Source of the DNA: Falsigemmobacter faecalis
GTDB taxonomy: Bacteria > Pseudomonadota > Alphaproteobacteria > Rhodobacterales > Rhodobacteraceae
Direction: 5' to 3'
DNA length: 64,000 bases
Assembly (NCBI RefSeq): GCF_003863335.1
Contig: NZ_RRAZ01000015.1
Location: forward strand, 51,292-115,291
The notes under the pieces were generated by a model, which worked only from the letters and a program-made list of their open reading frames with translations, made no database searches and had not been told where the DNA came from. A program made the position numbers and the translations under genes. This document shows positions 52,341 to 60,717 of the stretch, in pieces. The stretch's first letter is position 1; each line of letters opens with the position of its first letter.

Positions 52341-52981
52341 ATGGTTTTGTCCTCGCTGTGACAGAGGTCAGCAATGATGCAGGCACCGCATTTTGGCTTG
52401 CGGGCAACGCAGATGTAGCGGCCGTGCAGGATCAGCCAGTGGTGGGCGTGTTGCTGAAACTCCGCCGGAATATTGTCTTCAATGGCGCGCTCAATCTGAT
52501 CGACATCGCGGCCCGGGCAGATGCCGGTGCGGTTGCCGATGCGGAAGATATGGGTATCGACCGCCTGAGCCGGAATGCGCCACCACATATTCAGCACCAC
52601 ATTGGCGGTTTTGCGACCGACACCGGGCAGCGAAACCAACGCCGCGCGTGATGACGGGACCACGCCGCCGTAGTCGCGCTCAAGGATCTCTGAGAGCTTC
52701 ATGACGTTTTTGGCCTTATTGCGGAACAGGCCGATGGTCTTGATATGTTCAATCAGCGCCTCTTCGCCAAGCGCCAGCATTTTGGCGGGCGTATCGGCGA
52801 TCTCAAAGAGCTTCGCCGTGGCGCGGTTGACGCCGATGTCGGTGGCCTGGGCGGAAAGCGCCACGGCCACGAGCAGCGTATAGGCATTGGTGTGGTTGAG
52901 CTCTCCCTTTGGTTCCGGCTCGGAGGCCTGAAACCGGGAGAAGATCTCATGCATGGCGGCATAGGGAAGCTGAGCGGTCAT
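52337..52981 (-). CDS. nth: Endonuclease III
   Basis: DNA glycosylase/AP lyase that removes oxidised pyrimidines, 214 aa. The helix-hairpin-helix is LPGVGRKTANVVLNM with the catalytic Lys, the catalytic Asp is in QAVDTHIFRIGNR, and the C-terminal cluster motif C-x6-C-x2-C-x5-C (CVARKPKCGACIIADLC) binds 4Fe-4S. The start MTAQLPYAAM is chosen on family length; a much longer upstream frame crosses GC-rich hairpins and is rejected. It is followed by the kinase with ATGA overlap. Confidence 0.94.
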   Translation of the reverse strand: MTAQLPYAAMHEIFSRFQASEPEPKGELNHTNAYTLLVAVALSAQATDIGVNRATAKLFEIADTPAKMLALGEEALIEHIKTIGLFRNKAKNVMKLSEILERDYGGVVPSSRAALVSLPGVGRKTANVVLNMWWRIPAQAVDTHIFRIGNRTGICPGRDVDQIERAIEDNIPAEFQQHAHHWLILHGRYICVARKPKCGACIIADLCHSEDKTI

Positions 52982-53072
52982 AGGCTGCTTTTGCCTCAGA
53001 TCACCCATGTTCAGCAATGCGCAAATTCCGGGTCGGGGCAGGGGGGCGTTCGGGGTAAGATCACGGGGAGAA

Positions 53073-53127
53073 GCGGGGGCTGCCGCCCCCGCACCCCCGC
53101 CTGAAGGGGGCGAAGGGCCCCCTTCAG
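53073..53127. promoter_or_regulatory. Two GC-rich hairpins between nth and the AraC-MGMT gene
   Basis: GCGGGGGC (53073-53080) pairs with GCCCCCGC (53085-53092), and CTGAAGGGGGC (53101-53111) pairs with GCCCCCTTCAG (53117-53127). They occupy the divergent promoter region. No T-run is present. This pair of motifs resembles the hairpins beside the repeat family elsewhere in the window but lacks the GGAGTATTTT core. Confidence 0.5.
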
Positions 53128-53175
53128 ACTTCCCCGGTGCAAAGGGGCGGGACGGAGGGGCGATCGGAGTTTGGG

Positions 53176-54003
53176 ATGGGTGACGAGAGCTATCATTATC
53201 AGGTGATCGCCCGGGCGATCGGTGTGCTGGAGACGGGGCAGGGGGATATGTCACTTGCCGCGCTGGCGCAGAGATGCGGGATGAGTGTTGCGCATTTTCA
53301 GCGCGTTTTCAGCGCTTGTGCGGGGATTTCGCCGAAGCAGTATCAGCAGTTCCGGCGCCTTGTGGCGGCCCGCGCGCTGCTTCGCAGTGAACTGGCTTTG
53401 CCGGAGGTGGCGGAAGCGCTGGATCTGTCCGGCACGGGGCGGCTTTATGATCTGATGATCCGCTGGGAGGCGATGACGCCCGGAGACTACGCGCGGCGGG
53501 GGCAGGGGCGGCGGATCGGCTGGGCCTTTGTTGACAGCCCCTTTGGGCGGGCTTTGGTGATGGCCACCGGGACCGGGATCTGCGGGCTGGGGTTTGCCGT
53601 TGAGCAGAGTGAGGCTGCGGTTTTTGCCGATCTCACTGCCCGCTGGCCGGGGGCTGAGTTTGAGGAGGCCTCTGCGCGGATTGAACCTTTGGCGCAGGCG
53701 GCGTTTTCCGGCGGTGGAGCCGCGTTGCATCTGATCGGCGCGCCCTTCCGGCTGAAGGTCTGGGAGGCGCTTTTGTCGATCCCTCCGGGCGAGGTGCTGA
53801 GTTACGGCGGGCTGGCCGGGGCTCTTGGCCAGCCGGGGGCGGCACGGGCGGTGGGCCAGGCGGTCGGAGCCAATCCGGTGGCTTTGCTGATCCCCTGTCA
53901 CCGGGTGATCCGTGCGACCGGGGCCTTTGGCGGATACCACTGGGGAGCGGGCGTGAAGGCCGGGCTTTTGCAGCGGGAGGGCGTTGCTGCCGTATCGCAG
54001 TAA
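53176..54003 (+). CDS. AraC-domain/methylated-DNA-cysteine methyltransferase fusion (Ada-like)
   Basis: A 275-aa two-part protein. Residues about 10-105 form an AraC-type double helix-turn-helix (MSLAALAQRCGMSVAHFQRVF and LALPEVAEALDLSGTGRLYDL). Residues about 115-270 are an O6-alkylguanine-DNA alkyltransferase with active site NPVALLIPCHRVI. Unlike E. coli Ada it lacks the N-terminal zinc/Cys domain that senses methylphosphotriesters, so how or whether it activates transcription is unclear. The start at 53176 has CGGAG 6 nt before it. Divergent from nth. Confidence 0.9.
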   Translation: MGDESYHYQVIARAIGVLETGQGDMSLAALAQRCGMSVAHFQRVFSACAGISPKQYQQFRRLVAARALLRSELALPEVAEALDLSGTGRLYDLMIRWEAMTPGDYARRGQGRRIGWAFVDSPFGRALVMATGTGICGLGFAVEQSEAAVFADLTARWPGAEFEEASARIEPLAQAAFSGGGAALHLIGAPFRLKVWEALLSIPPGEVLSYGGLAGALGQPGAARAVGQAVGANPVALLIPCHRVIRATGAFGGYHWGAGVKAGLLQREGVAAVSQ

Positions 54004-54318
54004 ATGCGCAAAATTTGCAATTTACGGGCGTTAAATTGTCAGGTGGCTTTCATCGCCAGACCTGTGGAGTTAGCCGGTACATCGGGTTCTCTGGCGAGTT
54101 TGCGTGCAGGGAACCGGTATTTCACTCGGGAGTTGTCGAGGCAGACGCTATGGCCGAAGAACGGATCCTGGCTTGTCCGGCGCATCGCCCCCTGAGACAT
54201 TAACAAAGCTCAGCGGGCGGAAAACCGCGTGCCGGATGTGGCGAGGGTTCAGCTTTGGGCTGTGCCCGTGTAGCACCATCGCGCCCGGGCTCCGGGCCGT
54301 TATCGGAGTGAGATAAAG
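54004..54318. other. Region between the MGMT gene and an OmpA lipoprotein, no gene recognised
   Basis: It opens with two AT-rich palindromes: GCAAAATTTGC (54005-54015) and AATTTA/TAAATT (54016-54021 with 54029-54034), possibly a weak terminator. A 63-codon frame beginning at 54004 has no Shine-Dalgarno and no resemblance to known proteins. The OmpA gene's promoter must be here, but I see none clearly. The Shine-Dalgarno GGAGTGAG precedes its ATG. Confidence 0.5.
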
Positions 54319-54969
54319 ATGAAACTCAAGACCCCCGCCCTCATTGCTGCAGTGGCTTTGATTGGTCTGACCGCCTGTGATCCCTATCCTCAGGGCGACC
54401 CCTACAACACCCGCGCCCGCACCGGCGCGATGACCGGCGCTCTGATCGGCGGCGCTATCGGGGCCACTTCGAACAGCTCCACCCGTCCGCTGGCGGCTTT
54501 GGCCGGTGCGGCGGTGGGCGCGGCTGTGGGCGGCGGCATTGGCGCCTCGCTTGACCGTCAGGCGGCTGAGCTGCAGGCCGCGACCTCTGGCAATATCGGC
54601 GTGGTGAACGCGGGCAGCCATCTCATCGTGACCATGCCGCAGGATCTGCTGTTCGCGACCGACAGCGCCTCGGTGCGTCCGGATCTGCAAAACGATCTGC
54701 GCGCCGTTGCCGGAAACCTGCGTCAGTATCCGAACTCCAATGTCGAGATCATTGGCCATACCGACAGCACCGGTGATGCGGGCTACAACCGCCAGCTCTC
54801 GCAGCGTCGCGCCTCGGCTGTGGCCTCGGTGCTGATGGGGTCGGGTGTGCCGTCGAACCGTCTGCAGACCATCGGTCGCGGTGAAGATGCGCCGATCGCC
54901 TCGAACCTGACGCCGGAAGGCCGCGCGCAGAACCGCCGTGTGGAAATCCTGATCCGTCCTTACCAGTAA
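54319..54969 (+). CDS. OmpA-family lipoprotein with glycine zipper (YiaD-like)
   Basis: A 216-aa outer-membrane lipoprotein: lipobox IGLTAC (Cys20), then a glycine-zipper segment (TGALIGGAIGATS, AGAAVGAAVGGGIGASL at about 38-76) and an OmpA peptidoglycan-binding domain from about 105 (LLFATDSASVRPD, IIGHTDSTGDAGYNRQLSQRRA, RAQNRRVEILIRP). It would link the outer membrane to the cell wall, like YiaD. It ends before a 15-bp-stem terminator. Confidence 0.92.
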   Translation: MKLKTPALIAAVALIGLTACDPYPQGDPYNTRARTGAMTGALIGGAIGATSNSSTRPLAALAGAAVGAAVGGGIGASLDRQAAELQAATSGNIGVVNAGSHLIVTMPQDLLFATDSASVRPDLQNDLRAVAGNLRQYPNSNVEIIGHTDSTGDAGYNRQLSQRRASAVASVLMGSGVPSNRLQTIGRGEDAPIASNLTPEGRAQNRRVEILIRPYQ

Positions 54970-54985
54970 GGCATCCCAAAGTTTA

Positions 54986-55021
54986 AAAACGCCCGCCGCA
55001 GAAGCCTGCGGCGGGCGTTTT
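54986..55021 (+). terminator. Terminator of the OmpA lipoprotein gene
   Basis: AAAACGCCCGCCGCA (54986-55000) pairs with TGCGGCGGGCGTTTT (55007-55021) across 6 nt, followed by CTTTT. One of the strongest terminators in the window. Confidence 0.92.
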
Positions 55022-55061
55022 CTTTTGGCGCGACAAGATTGCAGCAAAACGGGATAGAGGT

Positions 55062-55089
55062 TTGACGCAGGAGGCAGCCTCTTTATATA
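55062..55089 (+). promoter_or_regulatory. Strong sigma-70-type promoter
   Basis: TTGACG (55062-55067), 16 bp, then TATATA (55084-55089). It is the best canonical promoter I see in the window. Predicted start near 55096, giving a leader of about 87 nt. Confidence 0.65.
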
Positions 55090-55095
55090 AGTGTC

Positions 55096-55182
55096 CGATT
55101 TGAAGCGACAATTTCTTTAGATTGCAATCCGGGGTCCGGGGCGGATCGGATTGTCGCTGCCTTGCCTGGAGTAACGTACCTG
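55096..55182 (+). promoter_or_regulatory. Structured 5' leader with two competing stems
   Basis: AGCGACAAT (55104-55112) can pair with ATTGTCGCT (55150-55158). Alternatively CAATCCG (55125-55131) can pair with CGGATTG (55147-55153). Both use the same 3' segment and cannot form together. The Shine-Dalgarno TGGAG follows at 55168-55172. The arrangement suggests a translational switch or RNA-stability element. Confidence 0.45.
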
Positions 55183-55887
55183 ATGAGACGTGGTGACCTG
55201 CCGCCGGTAAAGACCTTTTACCGTGAAAACATTTCCCGGGAGCTGCTGGAGGCGCAGCGGATGGTTTTCGCGCATCTGGGGATTGAGCTGCAGCAGGAGC
55301 TGGAGAAGGGCATGAAACATGCCGACTGGCTCGACCGCAGCTTCGGGGGCACTTCGGATGAGGTCGTGGTGGTCTGCGATATCGATGCCTTTCCTTTGAA
55401 CACAGCCGCTTTTGCCGCGATGGTCGGGCGGGCCCGCAGCGGTGTTCTGACCGGGCTTGAGCAGGTGGCCAACCATGTCACAAACCGCGCGCCCTATGCC
55501 GGGCCGATGTTTCTGGCGGCCCCTGCCGGGCTCTGGCAGCGGCTGGGTCGTCCGGCCTCGCGTGCCACAGAGGCGGTGGATGTCGCCCAGGCCTTTACCG
55601 TGGCGGCCCGCGCCGCAGGCTCGGGCGTTGAGGTGATCGCGCCGCGCTTTGCCATCGCGCCGAAATGGGCTTTGGGCGACAGGGGCGTTTTCGGCATTGG
55701 CACCTTCTACGGCGATCTGGATTTCTTTCACCTCTTTGAGGCGCGGCTGCAAAGTCCGGTTGAGCTGTTCTGCGCGGTGGCGGAAGGCGTTGTCAGCGGG
55801 CGCCATGATTTTGCCCGCTATCTTGAGATTATGCGCGAGGTGCCGCCCGTGGTGGCGCGACCGCGCAAACGCTTTGGGCTGTTCTGA
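55183..55887 (+). CDS. Conserved protein of unknown function with DxD-like motif
   Basis: A 234-aa soluble protein that I do not recognise with confidence. It has a central VVVVCDIDAFPLNTAAFAAM, whose DID could be the metal-binding DxD of a nucleotide-sugar transferase, and a later IGTFYGDLDFFHLFEAR. There is no signal peptide and no membrane helix; the C-terminus is basic (ARPRKRFGLF). The start at 55183 is chosen because TGGAG lies about 10 nt before it; a TTG at 55162 is an alternative. The gene has its own strong promoter and leader, which suggests tight regulation. Confidence 0.65.
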   Translation: MRRGDLPPVKTFYRENISRELLEAQRMVFAHLGIELQQELEKGMKHADWLDRSFGGTSDEVVVVCDIDAFPLNTAAFAAMVGRARSGVLTGLEQVANHVTNRAPYAGPMFLAAPAGLWQRLGRPASRATEAVDVAQAFTVAARAAGSGVEVIAPRFAIAPKWALGDRGVFGIGTFYGDLDFFHLFEARLQSPVELFCAVAEGVVSGRHDFARYLEIMREVPPVVARPRKRFGLF

Positions 55888-55975
55888 GGCGGGCGTCGCG
55901 CATTGAGGCTTGGCAGGGGGGGCGAAGGCGGCTAGTCCTTTCCCCCGAAATCACCGCCCGGAGACCCGAGCCCCA

Positions 55976-56872
55976 ATGAAAAAGCAGCTTGCCATGACGC
56001 GCGATCCTGCCGCCACTGCCCGCACCCTCTCTGAAGCTCTGCCCTATCTGCAGCGATATGCCGGCGCCATTGTCGTGGTGAAATTCGGCGGCAATGCCAT
56101 GGGCGATGAAGCGGCGATGGCAGAATTTGCCCGCGATATCGTGCTGATGCGCCAGGTGGGTGTGAACCCGGTTGTCGTGCACGGCGGCGGGCCGATGATC
56201 AATGATCTGCTGGCCCGTCTGGGCATTAAATCGGAATTCGTGCGCGGCAAGCGCGTCACCGACAAAGCCACCGTTGAGGTGGTTGAGATGGTGCTGACCG
56301 GTCTGGTGAACAAGCGCATCGTTCAGGCCATCATGGATGAAGGCGGCCGTGCGGTCGGTCTTTCGGGCAAAGACGACGACCTGATGGTCTGCGAGGCGGA
56401 TGATCCCGAGCTGGGCTTCGTGGGTCGCCCGGTGGAGATGAACGTGCAGGTTCTGCGCGATCTCTTCAGCGCCGGGATCATTCCGGTGGTGGCCCCGGTG
56501 GCCACCGGAATGAACGACAATGAGACCTTCAACGTCAATGGCGACACCGCAGCCGGTGCCATCGCGGGCGCGCTGAAGGCTGATCGTCTGCTGCTGCTGA
56601 CCGATGTGGCAGGCGTCAAAAACGCCGGCGGCGAAGTCATGACGCAGATCACTCCGGAAGAGGTCGTGCAGATGACCACCGATGGTGTGATCGCGGGCGG
56701 CATGATCCCCAAGACCGAAACCGCGCTGAAGGCGCTGGAAGAGGGCGTTCGCGCCGTGGTCATCCTTGATGGCCGGGTGCCCAATGCCTGCCTGCTGGAA
56801 CTCTTCACCGACCAGGGCGCGGGCTCGATGATCCGCACCACCGAGCCGCGGGTAAAACCGCGCGAGGTCTGA
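55976..56872 (+). CDS. argB: N-acetylglutamate kinase
   Basis: Phosphorylates N-acetyl-L-glutamate, the second step of arginine synthesis and often the arginine-controlled one. It is 298 aa. Substrate and ATP motifs are [57 protein letters not shown] and [14 protein letters not shown]. The N-terminal helix ([14 protein letters not shown]) is of the kind present in hexameric, arginine-inhibited NAGKs. Start choice between 55976 and 55994 is uncertain since neither has a clear Shine-Dalgarno. Confidence 0.95.
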   Translation: MKKQLAMTRDPAATARTLSEALPYLQRYAGAIVVVKFGGNAMGDEAAMAEFARDIVLMRQVGVNPVVVHGGGPMINDLLARLGIKSEFVRGKRVTDKATVEVVEMVLTGLVNKRIVQAIMDEGGRAVGLSGKDDDLMVCEADDPELGFVGRPVEMNVQVLRDLFSAGIIPVVAPVATGMNDNETFNVNGDTAAGAIAGALKADRLLLLTDVAGVKNAGGEVMTQITPEEVVQMTTDGVIAGGMIPKTETALKALEEGVRAVVILDGRVPNACLLELFTDQGAGSMIRTTEPRVKPREV

Positions 56873-56933
56873 GGTCCGCCGCAACCGGGAGGCGTCAGCG
56901 CCGCCTTTGCCAATCTCAGCTTAAGTCCTTTGA

Positions 56934-56957
56934 CGGCACCCCAGGGGGTGCCGTTTG
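56934..56957 (+). terminator. Terminator of argB
   Basis: CGGCACCCC (56934-56942) pairs with GGGGTGCCG (56945-56953; the innermost bases form the loop) followed by TTTGCTTTT. It is 62 bp after the argB stop. Confidence 0.75.
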
Positions 56958-57551
56958 CTTTTGCCGGTCGGGCTTTGCGCGCCGCGCAGACCGCTTGGCG
57001 GATCTTACAGGGCCTCCGTCCTCCAGACGAAGCCTTCAGTCGCGTGAGGCGCAGGGGATGGCTGCCCGGCGTGTCAGAGGCGCTGTCTGAAGGCGCTGGT
57101 GGCTGAGGCGGGCAGGTCTGTGACAGGCGCGTGGCAGGGGGGGGGCGCCCGTCGTGCCATCGCACCTGCTGAGACTGCCCCGAACTTTGGCAGAAAACGC
57201 CCTCATTGAGGGGGGCAGATCTTCCTTTGCGCTTCTGTTTCAGGACCACTTTCCCGGATCGCAGGCTTTGGCCGCGCCTTCGGAATTTCCCGGCAGGGTC
57301 CGGAAATATAAACCCGCGCTTCATCACGGACGGGTTTGGTGCGGAAAAGAGCTGCCGTCTGACCCGGTGGAAGATCCGCCGGCTTCAGGTCCTTTACAGG
57401 ACCCGCGATGCGGGAGTGCCGTGCCGTCGCCCGTGGCCGGAAAGCGCCTGGGGTGCGGAATGCCTCCGGTGCGATGCGCCGCGCTTGCCCGCTCCTGGTT
57501 GCTCATGCCAGAGTGGAGGGGCAATGGCCTGGCATATGAGGAATTTTATCC
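56958..57551. other. About 590 bp without a recognisable gene
   Basis: Two overlapping plus-strand frames (57154-57555 and 57206-57595) are open but Arg/Pro/Cys-rich, have no Shine-Dalgarno and resemble nothing I know. One inverted repeat, AAACCCG with CGGGTTT (near 57312-57337), flanks a 14-nt loop. The region must include the sixA promoter, which I cannot place. It could be a decayed gene. Confidence 0.45.
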
Positions 57552-58064
57552 ATGAGCACCCTGCGCCTGATCCTGACCCGCCACGCCAAATCTGACTGGG
57601 GCGACCCCACCGCCGCAGATCAGGCCCGCCCGCTCAATGCCCGCGGCCGCCGCGCGGCGGGCCTCATGGCGGACTGGCTGGTCTCCCGCGGCGATCTGCC
57701 GGGCGAGGTGCTCTGCTCGGACGCGCTGCGCACCCGCGAGACCTGGGAGCTGATGGCCCCGCATTTCGCCACCCATCCTCCCGAACTGGTGCTGAAGCCT
57801 GCGCTTTATCACGCGCCCGCAGATGTCATGCTGGCGGTGCTGCGCGGGGCAAAGTCTCCGGTGGTGATGATGATCGGCCACAACCCCGGCATCGCGGAAT
57901 TTGCGGCACGGCTGCTGGCGCGGGCGCCGCAGGACAGCGATTTTACCCGCTATCCGACCGGTGCCACCCTGGTCGCGGGGTTTGAGGCAGAGACCTGGGC
58001 GGAGGTCACCCCCGGCTCGGGCGCGGTGATCGACTTCATGACCCCGCGACGGCTGGAAGCCTGA
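57552..58064 (+). CDS. SixA-type histidine phosphatase
   Basis: A 170-aa histidine-phosphatase-superfamily protein. The active-site motif is LTRHAKSDWGDP (His11) and the second His is in MMIGHNPGIAEFA. SixA removes phosphate from histidine-containing phosphotransfer domains; alphaproteobacterial relatives may act on other phosphoproteins. The Shine-Dalgarno GAGGAA lies 8 nt upstream. It is convergent with the zinc-ribbon gene, 12 bp apart. Confidence 0.88.
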   Translation: MSTLRLILTRHAKSDWGDPTAADQARPLNARGRRAAGLMADWLVSRGDLPGEVLCSDALRTRETWELMAPHFATHPPELVLKPALYHAPADVMLAVLRGAKSPVVMMIGHNPGIAEFAARLLARAPQDSDFTRYPTGATLVAGFEAETWAEVTPGSGAVIDFMTPRRLEA

Positions 58065-58076
58065 GGGGAGGGGCGC

Positions 58077-58979
58077 TTACGCGCCCTCTCCGAGAAAGCC
58101 TGAAACCAGGCGCGCCAGACCGCTGCGCGCCTGGTCCACCAGATCGGCATAGGCCGAGAGCGCCGGACCGGCGGCGGGCAGAGCGGCCTGCAGATCGTCG
58201 TTTTTAAGATAAAGCACCGCCAGAAGCAGGGCGAGCAGGATCATCAGCGCAAAACCCCGCGCAAATCCGCTGCGCTGCCCGGCCTGCGCCGAGAGGGCCT
58301 CTCCGGCTGCAAATTCGGTCTGCGAGGTGCTTTCCAGGGTGGAATTGATCTGCTCAATATCAGGCAGCAGATCGCGGCGCGAGGCGCGCAGCGGCACCTT
58401 CGGCACCTCGGTATCAACCGGCTCATCCGCGGGGGGCGGCTCTTCGATGAAGCGGGCCTCCTCGATCTCTTCCTCGGGCCGCGAAGGGGGCGGCGGGGGG
58501 AAGGGCCGGGGGGCGGTCTCTGGTTCAGGTTCAGGTTCAGCCATGGGCTGCGCTGCAAAGATGACCTGCGGCTCCGGCGTCGCAGCGGGCGGGGCGGGGT
58601 CTTCCTCCGCCGGTGGTGCGGCACCAAAGGCGTCTGCGGCGCGGGCGGCGGTCTCACGCTCCGCCTCTTCGCGCAGAATGGCCAGCATTTCGTCATCCAG
58701 CGGCGCGCGGCGCAGCGGCGGCAGATCGGCGTCCGACAGCGGCGGCAGATCGGGTTCGTCGTCTTCGAACTGCGCATCGGGGGCCGGGCGGAACGAGGCC
58801 GTCGCGATGCGGCGCGGCACGACCGGCCCGGGGGCGGCGGGGGCAGGCACGGGCGCACCGCTGCCCGGCTCAAACCAGACATGGCTGCAGGCCGAGCATT
58901 GCACGTCGCGCCCCTCAGGTGGAATCATATCCACCTCTACTTCATATTGCGCGTCGCAATTCCCGCAAATCAGCCGCAT
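58077..58979 (-). CDS. MJ0042-type zinc-ribbon membrane protein
   Basis: A 300-aa protein with an N-terminal zinc ribbon (Cys5, Cys8, Cys28, Cys31: ICGNCDAQYEV and VQCSACSHVWFEPG), a long Pro/Glu/Ala-rich linker (about 45-220) that looks disordered, and one membrane helix near 247-264 (FALMILLALLLAVLYLKN) with a short C-terminal tail. Function is unknown. It is divergent from ftsE, a position that recurs in related genomes and hints at an envelope or division role. Confidence 0.85.
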   Translation of the reverse strand: MRLICGNCDAQYEVEVDMIPPEGRDVQCSACSHVWFEPGSGAPVPAPAAPGPVVPRRIATASFRPAPDAQFEDDEPDLPPLSDADLPPLRRAPLDDEMLAILREEAERETAARAADAFGAAPPAEEDPAPPAATPEPQVIFAAQPMAEPEPEPETAPRPFPPPPPSRPEEEIEEARFIEEPPPADEPVDTEVPKVPLRASRRDLLPDIEQINSTLESTSQTEFAAGEALSAQAGQRSGFARGFALMILLALLLAVLYLKNDDLQAALPAAGPALSAYADLVDQARSGLARLVSGFLGEGA

Positions 58980-59158
58980 CCACTACCCCGCCTGGTCGCC
59001 AGATCTTTTCTGGCAGCGCCTCTGAGGATGTTGTAGCAAGGGTGGGAAACTTCTTCCAGTCTGCGCGCGACCTGCGGTTCAGGCAGACAGCGGAAGCGAC
59101 ATTGCCGCCACGAGGCCCGCGCAGACCGGGCGGCGGCAGGCGGGATGAGAGGGACGGC

Positions 59159-59830
59159 GTGATCGCATTTGAGAATGTGGGCTACAGCTATGGCGGAGCC
59201 GAGCTGTTTTCGGGGGTCTCGCTGACGCTGGCGCCGGGCTCTTTTCATTTTCTGACCGGGCCTTCGGGGGCGGGGAAGACCACATTCCTGAAGCTGTGTT
59301 ATGGCGAGCTGGTGCCGACCACCGGGCGGCTGACGCTTTTTGACGGCGAAGTCCGCTCGATGAGCCGCGATGATGTGGCCATGGTGCGCCGCCGCATCGG
59401 GGTGGTGCATCAGGATTGTCAGTTCCTTGACCATCTGCCTGTCGCGGCCAATGTCGCCCTGCCGCTGACCGTCTGCGGGCGCGAGGCCGATGTGGCGAAC
59501 CTGCAGGATCTGCTGACCTGGGTGGGGCTGCGGCCCCATACCGATGCTCTGCCGCCCTCGCTTTCAGGCGGAGAGCGCCAGCGTGCGGCGGTGGCCCGCG
59601 CCGTCATCATGTCGCCCGAGGTGATCCTGGCCGATGAGCCGACGGGCAACCTTGATGCCGAGATGTCGATGCGGCTTCTGACGCTCTTTATTGAGCTGAA
59701 CCGTATGGGGAAAACCATCGTTCTCGCGACCCATGACATGAACCTGATCCGCGCGACCAAGGGCCAGGTGCCGGCCCGGGTGCTGCGGCTGCAAAACCGC
59801 AAACTCCAGCTGGCGGGGGCCGATCTGTGA
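59159..59830 (+). CDS. ftsE: Cell division ATP-binding protein FtsE
   Basis: A 223-aa ABC ATPase that with FtsX controls peptidoglycan hydrolases at the division septum. Walker A is GPSGAGKTTFLK, signature LSGGERQRAAVARA and Walker B VILADEPTGNLD. The start is GTG at 59159 with GAGAGGG upstream; a much longer open frame upstream overlaps the zinc-ribbon gene on the other strand and is spurious. It overlaps ftsX by 4 bp. Confidence 0.94.
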   Translation: MIAFENVGYSYGGAELFSGVSLTLAPGSFHFLTGPSGAGKTTFLKLCYGELVPTTGRLTLFDGEVRSMSRDDVAMVRRRIGVVHQDCQFLDHLPVAANVALPLTVCGREADVANLQDLLTWVGLRPHTDALPPSLSGGERQRAAVARAVIMSPEVILADEPTGNLDAEMSMRLLTLFIELNRMGKTIVLATHDMNLIRATKGQVPARVLRLQNRKLQLAGADL

Positions 59831-60717
59831 GCCGCCCGGTCCTGCCCTTTACCGATCCCTCTGCCGACCGTGTGGTGCCGCCGACCGGCCATACCGCCTG
59901 GCTGACGGGGTTTACCGCCGCTGCCATGACCTTTCTTGCGGTCTTTGCCCTGGCGCTGTCGCTGGCCTCAGGCCGGCTGGCCGATCGCTGGCAGGAGGCG
60001 CTGAGCAATACCGCCACCATCCGCATCTCGGCCCCGCCCGACCAGATAGAGGCCCAGACCCGCGCGGTTCTGACCCTGTTGTCGACCACACCCGGTGTGG
60101 GGGATGCGCGGGCCCTGTCGGATGTCGAGCAGCGCGGCCTGCTGGAGCCCTGGTTTGGCCCGGATCTGCCGGTCGACAGCCTGGCGCTGCCGCAACTCGT
60201 TGAATTTGCCTCTGCAGACCAGGGCTATGATGCCCAGGGGCTGCGCCTGCGGCTGCAGGCCGAAGCGCCGGGCGCGGTGCTGGATGATCACACCCGCTGG
60301 CGTCGCCCGCTGGCCGTCGCGGCAGAGCGGCTGCGCCTTCTGGGCTGGCTGTCGCTGGCGCTGATCGGGGGCGCGATGGCGGCCATGATCACGCTCGCGG
60401 CCAATGCGGCGCTGGCGGCCAATGCCCAGGTCATCCGGGTGCTGCGCCTTGTGGGGGCGACGGATGGCTTTATTGCCGGGGCTTTCGTGCGCCGCTTTAC
60501 GCTGCGGGCGCTGGCGGGATCACTTGCCGGGGGGGCGCTGGGGGCGCTTGCGATCTTTGCGCTGCCTTCGGCCGATGAGGCGGGCGGCTTTCTGACCGGC
60601 CTCGGCTTTCAGGGCTACGGCTGGTTTGCGCCGCTGAGCCTGCCGCTGCTGGCCGCGATTGTGGCTTTTGCAGCCACGCGCGCTGCGGCGCGGAAAAAAC
60701 TTTCGGAGCTGATGTAA
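59827..60717 (+). CDS. ftsX: Cell division protein FtsX
   Basis: A 296-aa membrane partner of FtsE with four membrane helices: one near 28-48, then a periplasmic loop of about 120 residues, and three in the C-terminal half (LGWLSLALIGGAMAAMITLAANAAL; LAGSLAGGALGALAIFAL; LSLPLLAAIVAFAATRAAA). The periplasmic domain would meet an EnvC-like activator. Start ATGA overlap with ftsE and stop overlap with plsC (TAATG) show a tight operon. Confidence 0.92.
   Translation: MSRPVLPFTDPSADRVVPPTGHTAWLTGFTAAAMTFLAVFALALSLASGRLADRWQEALSNTATIRISAPPDQIEAQTRAVLTLLSTTPGVGDARALSDVEQRGLLEPWFGPDLPVDSLALPQLVEFASADQGYDAQGLRLRLQAEAPGAVLDDHTRWRRPLAVAAERLRLLGWLSLALIGGAMAAMITLAANAALAANAQVIRVLRLVGATDGFIAGAFVRRFTLRALAGSLAGGALGALAIFALPSADEAGGFLTGLGFQGYGWFAPLSLPLLAAIVAFAATRAAARKKLSELM

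Noticed and set aside
57154..57595. Two overlapping frames before sixA that could be small proteins
   Set aside because: No Shine-Dalgarno, Arg/Pro/Cys-rich composition, no recognisable domain; kept only as part of an unexplained spacer.
58613..59158. 180-residue N-terminal extension of FtsE
   Set aside because: It lies antisense to the zinc-ribbon gene and is Arg/Pro-rich; GTG at 59159 with a good Shine-Dalgarno matches the family start.
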